A stretch of DNA of 64,000 bases. Source: Lepidodermella squamata (lineage: Eukaryota; Gastrotricha). Below, piece by piece: positions 57,765-64,000 of this stretch (position 1 is the stretch's first letter; the number at the start of each line of letters is the position of its first letter). A program made the translations under genes and the position numbers. The stretch spans positions 3,286,001 to 3,350,000 of the forward strand of contig JBLDXI010000019.1 in the NCBI GenBank assembly GCA_047495785.1, read 5' to 3'. The notes under the pieces were generated by a model. It saw only the letters and a list, made by a program, of their open reading frames with translations. It was not told the origin of the DNA and ran no database searches.

Positions 57765-60035
57765 TCAGCGGCTTTTTGAAACAAATTGTTGCACGCTCGG
57801 AATGACGACTGATAAGGAGGCGAAAACTGAAACTACCAAGCAGGAGTAGCCGAGAGCTATTTGCTGAGCTATCGGACTGCTTTGGAGCGCTAATTGGATG
57901 AGAATTCCAGCAGGTAACAAAGTCGCCCCGCTGATTACACTCACTGTCATCGGCAAAAACTCTGGAATTACCAGATGTTTCCGCCTTTTCACTTGATAAC
58001 ACAGCAAAAGGGCGAAGAGAAGTAGAATCTCCGCGGACCCTCCAATTATCCCCAAAATAGCCAAACCGATGTACGAAGCAAAAGAGCTGTCCTTGCATTG
58101 AACGAAGAATGCGACTAATACCGTGTCAGAAGCGTCATCATAAGCGGGTGCTGAAGCGAGCGCTTCCACGCATTGCGTGTCTCGGGTGAAAATCCAGCCA
58201 ATAATGAGTAGAAATGTCGCCACGACTGATGGAGGAGAACATATCAGCGCAAGTTTTTCACTTGATTCAACAATAACAAGCTTCAGCTTCATCGCCTTGC
58301 GTGAGAGACTTTGACTATTGAATGTGCTCCTGCGGCCAGTCACATTTTTTGACCTAAAATATATCGCAATAACACGAAATGATGTGACGTTAAGAGCAAT
58401 GGAGCCGCCTAAGGACAGTAGAACATAAGAACTGTTAGCTATGACAGAACTAGTCGAATCTCGATTTAGAGAAAGCGTCACCGACGATGCGCACAACAGC
58501 AAACTACCAGACAAGCTGAGGATTTTCAGGGCTCTCAGATATCGACTATATGAATTGCCGAATGCTACCGCTATTGCACCAATCGTAATGAAAAGAGCTG
58601 TTAAGGAGACCAGGATCCAAATAACTATAGAGCTTCTTAGGGGGTAATTCAGAACAGTCTGTTTCACCAGCGGGGAATCTCTCGGTGGAGAACCAGTTGT
58701 CCAAAAAATTGGAGTAATTTCATCCTTCTTGAAATTCTCTGATTCCTCAGCATCGCTAGTTATTTTAGTAAGTAGCCGTTTGATAATCATACGCGTGGAT
58801 AGGCCAGTTTGTGGTGACCATTGAGCGATGAGCTCAGCATCGCCAACCAGCTGTCCATCCGTGTCATAGAATGTTTTGCCAACTCTAACTCCGGTAAATT
58901 CATTTGAGGCGAGAGATCCTCGAGCCAATTCGCCCACTAACTTCGGATGACGAGCATAGTCCCTGAGCGATAGATTGAACTTGGCTTGTAGAAGGCTCTC
59001 AGTTTTGTTCAGGGTGATCAGGGCTGTGGTCAATGCGTCTCTCATAACGTAGGCTTGGAATAGGTCGTCGTCAGGTGAATGGCCTTTACTCATCAAAAAT
59101 CGATCAAACTCAGCTCCTGTATCCCCTAGATCAGTGATTTTCGTCGGATACAAAGGTCTAGTAACCAGGCCATAGAAAACACCCAATCTGTACTGAGTAG
59201 CCAGAATATCCGGTGTGCAACCAGGAACATTCAACCTGGCGTAAGCTGTGGTCGGAATAAGATAGAAATACCTAGAGCCGGTCAAGCCCATTCTGAAAGC
59301 TTGGCACAGCAGTTGCGGGGTCAGGATAGGATCCGTAATCGAAATAAAAATTATTCGAACCCCAGATGCTTTCAATGGGGCCAGAGAGTCTTCAGTGGCC
59401 TCTGATAACAAATCGAAATAAGGGACATCGAAGCCTTTTTCAGTGGCGAGTTCATGCAACAACTGAGCTTGGGATAAGTCAAACGCAGATGCTGAAGTTG
59501 CGATAATGCCGAATCGTCTCCACCCACCGATTAGTCTCATGAAGTTGAACATCGTAACAGCCGTATTCTTCGAATTGGAGACTGTGAGATACAGGTTTGG
59601 GTACAGCTTTCGATCGGTTAGAAAATAGGCGCCACACATTGGGCTGATAGCAGTCGAGTCGAAGTGCTGAATAATTTGCCCGATCGATTTACAACCAGTT
59701 GAAAATGTTGATCCGATAATGATCGGTGATTGCAATCCTGACTCTTGTCTGTGGTCGATAAAATGCTTCACGGCGTACGAGCCTCTATATTCATCACGCC
59801 TTTCCAGCTCGATGGTGTAGTCGGGCAACAGGTCGCTTCGAGCATTCGCTTTTTCAATGACGTATTCGATGGCACTCAGCGAAGCTTGGGCTTGTTTGGG
59901 GTCCGTTCCCCACACGGCTGTGAGGAAAAGCAGCCGGAGTGTAGTGTTTTTCTTGCTTGGCGATTCCAAAGCCACGCTGGTACCATGAATTGCGAAGACA
60001 ATGCAGGCAAGCTGATACAATAATTTCATTTTCAT
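57765..60035 (-). CDS. GABA-B-like class C receptor II (756 aa, intronless)
   Basis: It is a close paralogue of receptor I along its whole length, with the same signal peptide, Venus-flytrap domain, GSPPRDSPLV linker, seven TM segments and short tail. The most diverged part is the second intracellular loop (about residues 562-600 of receptor I), where this protein is shorter and differently charged. Ligand-pocket segments near residues 225-290 also differ (for example IFISITDPI here against IYVSIANPI). That pattern suggests changes in ligand preference or G-protein coupling after duplication. It is intact and on the same strand. Whether I and II pair as a heterodimer, as GABA-B subunits do, is not visible. 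Confidence 0.9.
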   Translation of the reverse strand: MKMKLLYQLACIVFAIHGTSVALESPSKKNTTLRLLFLTAVWGTDPKQAQASLSAIEYVIEKANARSDLLPDYTIELERRDEYRGSYAVKHFIDHRQESGLQSPIIIGSTFSTGCKSIGQIIQHFDSTAISPMCGAYFLTDRKLYPNLYLTVSNSKNTAVTMFNFMRLIGGWRRFGIIATSASAFDLSQAQLLHELATEKGFDVPYFDLLSEATEDSLAPLKASGVRIIFISITDPILTPQLLCQAFRMGLTGSRYFYLIPTTAYARLNVPGCTPDILATQYRLGVFYGLVTRPLYPTKITDLGDTGAEFDRFLMSKGHSPDDDLFQAYVMRDALTTALITLNKTESLLQAKFNLSLRDYARHPKLVGELARGSLASNEFTGVRVGKTFYDTDGQLVGDAELIAQWSPQTGLSTRMIIKRLLTKITSDAEESENFKKDEITPIFWTTGSPPRDSPLVKQTVLNYPLRSSIVIWILVSLTALFITIGAIAVAFGNSYSRYLRALKILSLSGSLLLCASSVTLSLNRDSTSSVIANSSYVLLSLGGSIALNVTSFRVIAIYFRSKNVTGRRSTFNSQSLSRKAMKLKLVIVESSEKLALICSPPSVVATFLLIIGWIFTRDTQCVEALASAPAYDDASDTVLVAFFVQCKDSSFASYIGLAILGIIGGSAEILLLFALLLCYQVKRRKHLVIPEFLPMTVSVISGATLLPAGILIQLALQSSPIAQQIALGYSCLVVSVFASLSVVIPSVQQFVSKSR

Positions 60036-60236
60036 GCCCTGTCAAAAACCTCCTCAGTCCTTTTGCTCTTGCACATCGCGAATGTCGAAAACAATCGTCT
60101 TGATTAGCATTATCATATAATATTCTACTGTTTTGCAGGTCAACGTTCACGCGTGCCCACGTGATCAAATCGTGTGGTCAAAACACGAAACTTTCAAGTT
60201 TTTGCTAGTGCGATGGTTTGGTTACTTCTCGTCATT

Positions 60237-60484
60237 TTGTCATCTGACTTCTCTAGCACTATACATCACAGCTCGTTTTCCAGTCGGTTCTGGCGGTATT
60301 CATTCACTACCGTGGGCCAAAGTTCATATCAGCAGACGTTTACCAATCTCTGGTATTGATTTACACGCTTGAGTCTAGCCTCAGCCCAGTTCTTCGCAGC
60401 ATGAGATCGGGATTTTTCCGCGATTTATTCAAGGCTAAAATCGGCCAAATGTTTGTGCATCAAAATGAACAAGTCAGAATTTAG
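60237..60484 (+). pseudogene. 7TM receptor exon 3 fragment (H)
   Basis: TM6 (TSLALYITARFPV) and TM7 regions of a gene D/G-like receptor can be read on the plus strand, but in different frames. A short deletion lies between them, and no exons 1 or 2 are upstream. It lies just upstream of class C receptor II, in the opposite orientation. Confidence 0.75.
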
Positions 60485-60991
60485 CTCCAAATCGTTGACT
60501 ATAGATCAATGCAACGTAGATCACATGTAATTTCGAGAAATGTATCCCTGATGGCCTGGGAATATCTTAGTGATCCAAGTGATGCCTAAACTGTGAAAAC
60601 TGTTTAACATGCCGTGACCACGTTGGCTGAGTCGTATATAGCGCACTGGACTGAACCCGAGGTTTATCTGACTCATTGATCATTATATAGCTCGCTGAGA
60701 AATTATATTGTGTAATTCCTACTCCAAACTTTGTTCAAACGTGATTATTTCAGATTCGACAAAACTTAACCTGACTCGGGGTATTCATTTTAAGAGCGAA
60801 GTTCGTGATGAATACCGCTTTTTCAGTTTATCATGGCGAATCACGGACACTTTGGACACTATTACATTGCCTAACAAACTTCTTATCACTTTAGTTACAA
60901 AACACGTTACCATTAAAAAATCAAACTCAGAAAACTGAGAAAATCGAACAGTATGAAATAGCTGTGAGCGATTTTCACTTCTCCCGAGAGC
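60485..60991. other. Intergenic region between fragment H and gene I
   Basis: No gene is supported; the ORF at 60708-60938 has no family features. Confidence 0.5.
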
Positions 60992-62239
60992 TCATATCCG
61001 GAATATTCTGCGGAAACATCTCAACTTCAATATATCATCATAGAATTCTGGTTTCAAGCTTCGAAAGGCCGGGCTTATGCTGGATTCGAGCATGAAAATC
61101 AGAATGCAAGCTTGATGTACGTCAGCAGTAACCCACTTCGGGCCAATATCTTCAATTAGTGTCTCCATAACAAAAACTGCCAAGAGCGCCACTCGAGCTG
61201 CCAAGTAGAAACCGAGTGAAACGAGTGACTGTTTCGCGAAGAATAACTCCCGAGTCTGCCAGTTACTCAGCATTGTTTCTGACGTAACGAGAGATGGATT
61301 CGGAGAGGGGCACACTTTCAAGCTTGGTACTCCTTTAACTTTCTCCCTCCTCCATTTGCCAAATTGATGTGTTATTGCTCTGAATTTTCTGAATATCAAC
61401 CTGAGGCGAAAAGATGGGCGATACATTAACTACTAGATAGCTTGATCAATCGACTCACCAGTTGTTATAAGCAATTGCAGCACCAGGAGCTCCGACAAGA
61501 AAGCCATAGTAGGCCAGAATTAAAATTGTTGTATCTGTCGCACCGAGGCGGTATCCAAATACACCGCACAGTGGAATCGCGGTTCCATTGTTTACACCAG
61601 GAACGACGAGCCATTTCATATTCATTGCCCTGAATGGGTATAGGAACAACGTGGACCACATGAAAAAATACAATAAGACACCAGCTACGGCTAGAAACGC
61701 AACCTGTAATAGCGAAAATTTGACCTAGAATCAATTTAGACAAAATGACGACTTGCCCGCTTTGAATTAGCAGAATTAGCTGAAACACTTCCATCAGACA
61801 TTAGACATAGCCGGCTTTCATAACTAACCAGCATGTACCACCAAGGTGTTGTTGAACCGATTACAAACATGAAGAAAGGCAGCACGGTACATGTCGTTGG
61901 TCCTCCGCTCCAAACGCCAGATGGTAAGCTGAGCCCTAATAGGATTGTATACATAACGGCGAGTGCGGAATTCGAGCCGCCTAGGAGACAGATCAGAATG
62001 AGAAAATCACGCCGTACCCCTCTTTTATAGTAGACAATCGCGTTCAATGTGCTGGCAACTGATGCCATTAACGCTGCGAATGAGTACAGGAGGAACATTG
62101 GCAACCTCTGTTCGATGGTTGTTTTCCCGAGATCGTGGTACCAGCCGATGAAGTAGGGTCTTGGTGCCGTATCGCCATTTTCACTAAAATTAGCGACAAT
62201 CCATGATTTTCCGATGTTTTCCGAGGCTGAATAATTCAT
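60992..62239 (-). CDS. Class A-like 7TM receptor, gene I (378 aa), GC-AG intron
   Basis: Exons are 61757-62239, 61459-61703 (245 nt) and 60992-61400. Intron 1 (53 bp) begins GCAAGT and ends ACAG, a GC-AG intron; intron 2 (58 bp) is GT-AG. The fixed 245-nt middle exon confirms these borders. The start at 62237-62239 (MNYSASENIGKSWIVANFSE) matches the family; another Met lies three codons upstream. TM3 ends SYESRLCL (ESR rather than ERR), loop 2 has PLCGVFGYRLG, and TM7 ends SISPAFRSLKPEF. The protein is intact at 378 residues. It is separated from the main cluster by the insert and the class C genes. Confidence 0.85.
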
Positions 62240-62807
62240 TCCGGTCAAATTAGTTCAAAAATTATTTGTGAGACGTTTCTAGTACTCTTTTTGTGCTACT
62301 TTGAACCAAACTCTTAGAGGACCCCTGTGTCGTTCAAGCCTAAGACAGACCAAGTTCTGAGGGCGGTGGATCTATGACTAAATCAGCGACAGGGCCAGCC
62401 TACAATTAGCTATATCATGCTGTTTCACACGTTACTCAAAAAAGCATGTGAACTTCTAATCAGTGCTGACGATATTTATCTTCTAAATGTATAATTTGTC
62501 CATCCGAGAACTGCGCTGCTATAGCCTGCAAGTTATGTCCTTCTGAATCAGCTATCAGCATTCATTCCAATAACTAATACAACAAAGCCAGATTCGCATT
62601 AATCATCTCATCATTGATTGCCATTCGACCAGGGATGACTGCCAGGGTATCATCCTGCAATGGTGGTTTCAAAGATAACCCTTGATCACGGTTCATTTAT
62701 TCATGAGTATAGCATTATCATAATGCATGCATTATTCATGATTAACCTCAGATAAAACATGTATCAACCGGAGCGTGATAGAACAATCAGAAATCTAACG
62801 GGAATTT
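62240..62807. other. Intergenic region between gene I and the NHL gene
   Basis: No coding signal was recognised. It should contain the promoter of gene I and the 3' UTR of the next gene. Confidence 0.5.
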
Positions 62808-64000
62808 CTATAATTCAGCTTTCACCGAGCTGGGCGTCGAAGCAACAGGAAGACCATTTATTAGATTACTTGAAGTCGAGAAGGACAAATTACGCGTGCT
62901 TGTACTTGCATGACTGTTGATAGGGCATCGTATGCTGATAATTTTACCGCCTGACGTTGTTCCAAAAGATTTCCCAAGCCCGGCCAGTACGATCATTTGA
63001 CCTTGGTGGAAAGGCGAAATTCGCATTGGTATCACAGTTTTGAGCTGCTCAAATAAGCCAAGCCGAACACTGATTGCGTCATCGGCTTGTAAATGCTGAC
63101 CTTCGGCATCTGCACTATATGATTTATGATTCCGGGGCATGGATTCGCCATGGCCAGCATAAAACTGAGGAATAAAAGTGAAATTAGATTTTGAGATGAT
63201 TGAGTTTTTCTTTGAATTTCGGCAAATATTAATTTGTTGGGAATTTTTGGGAATTTACCTGGATTCGCTGATTTCCGTTATCTGCTACCAGCAAATTTCC
63301 GACGCTATCGAAGCAGATTCCTTGAGGATTTTTGACATATCCTATCCTGTCACCAGAAACAGCCAACGATTGTGTTTTCACAACAGCAGCGCTCATTGCA
63401 GGACCAGGCAGGATTGGCGTGTAGTATTGAAGCGAAAATTTGACCATCTCAGAATTTCTTTTGTCTGTGACTATCAAGCTCGATCTTGCATTGCAGTGAG
63501 GGTCGGGAAGCAGGGCGCATTTGTATGGGACAGAAACGCGATTCACGGGGTTCATCGGGTTGAAAAGTGGCATGGTGATCTGGAGCAGAAGGACAGGATG
63601 ATGAGGGTAAGTCGACCAAACCGTCACGCCATCCTCACAACAGCAAAACAATAGGTACTTTGACGAATCGACTGATAACCCGTTGAAAGTGATCAAACTC
63701 GGGTAATCAAGCCTTGTCACATACGGCTTTATCACAGTGTACTCCTGGTTTCTGCTTCGACTTTCTAGCGACGCTTCGATGTTAGCTAGACGGGTGTAGA
63801 AGATACCTTCAAGCCGAATCGAGAAGAAAAACGTTCTCGTCAAGGTGTTTAAAGCGGCGTGGTTGATATTAGCGGGTACATATGGCAATGCCAGCTTAGG
63901 TTTTGAGAACTTTTCGCAAACAACTGGGCTTGGCGATTGGTTCGAGTTGAGGGAGGAGTAACTCGCCCCAACGTTATTGCCCAATTGATATCGTAAATTA
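62808..64000 (-). CDS. NHL-repeat protein, 3' part (runs off the window)
   Basis: Two exons are visible, 63259-64000 (open to the window edge) and 62808-63164, joined in phase by a 94-bp GT-AG intron. The first ends with a good NHL-repeat strand pattern (NPQGICFDSVGNLLVADNGN then QRIQ), and the second begins FYAGHGES. NHL repeats form beta-propellers that bind RNA or protein, as in TRIM2/3/71-type proteins. The upstream part (VDSSKYLLFCCCEDGVTVW) also looks like propeller blades. The C-terminus is Ser/Thr-rich. No RING or B-box is in view, so the subfamily cannot be named. It is unrelated to the receptors and may mark the cluster border. Confidence 0.72.

Overview
The window looks like nuclear DNA of a small invertebrate. 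Genes are split by very short GT-AG introns (48-94 bp, one GC-AG). It has 7-transmembrane receptor families, AATAAA poly(A) signals, an APE-type LINE, Helitron helicase remains and TA-target DNA transposons, and no bacterial operon signals. Compact introns plus lineage-specific receptor clusters would fit a tardigrade or similar micro-metazoan, but the species is an inference.

Layout. (1) 1-13 kb: a tandem cluster of paralogous class A-like 7TM receptor genes on the minus strand (A-F), each with three exons, the middle one always 245 nt. A has a 500-bp internal deletion and C a 1-nt deletion; B, D, E and F look intact. A 938-bp TIR element and a Helitron helicase relic lie between A and B. 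(2) 12.85-16.98 kb: the first copy of a ~1.06-kb segment that recurs at 48.3-49.5 kb, split here by a 2933-bp TA-target transposon that carries a 191-bp satellite. (3) 16.99-25.63 kb: a candidate 8.6-kb mobile element. It has 19-bp terminal inverted repeats, GTGCTGG-rich subterminal repeats, two small genes rich in Lys/Arg clusters, and between them a decayed tyrosine-recombinase gene. That gene is interrupted by a LINE, which itself contains a second truncated LINE. (4) 25.63-48.32 kb: 15.2 near-identical 1492-bp tandem repeats. (5) 48.3-64 kb: the second copy of the duplicated segment, two intronless GABA-B-like class C receptor genes, two broken 7TM copies on the plus strand, one intact 7TM gene with a GC-AG intron, and the 3' part of an NHL-repeat gene.

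The main discovery is inside the 1492-bp repeat. On the minus strand each unit encodes a two-exon gene whose 61-bp intron hides it from simple ORF scanning. Spliced, it gives a 71-residue secreted precursor with a clean signal peptide, an acidic spacer and a C-terminal four-cysteine core (C-x7-C-x4-C-x-C). Fifteen copies encode the same peptide. The setting is therefore a hugely amplified secreted-peptide gene inside a receptor cluster. Whether any local receptor recognises the peptide is speculation.

The 31-kb insert (recombinase element plus peptide array) sits between two copies of the same ~1.06-kb sequence. One copy ends in the 3' tip of a class C receptor gene and the other begins in the 5' tip of 7TM gene F. 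Each copy serves as the empty-site control for the transposon in the other. This suggests a tandem duplication whose middle was replaced by the insert, although joining of two haplotypes during assembly must also be excluded.
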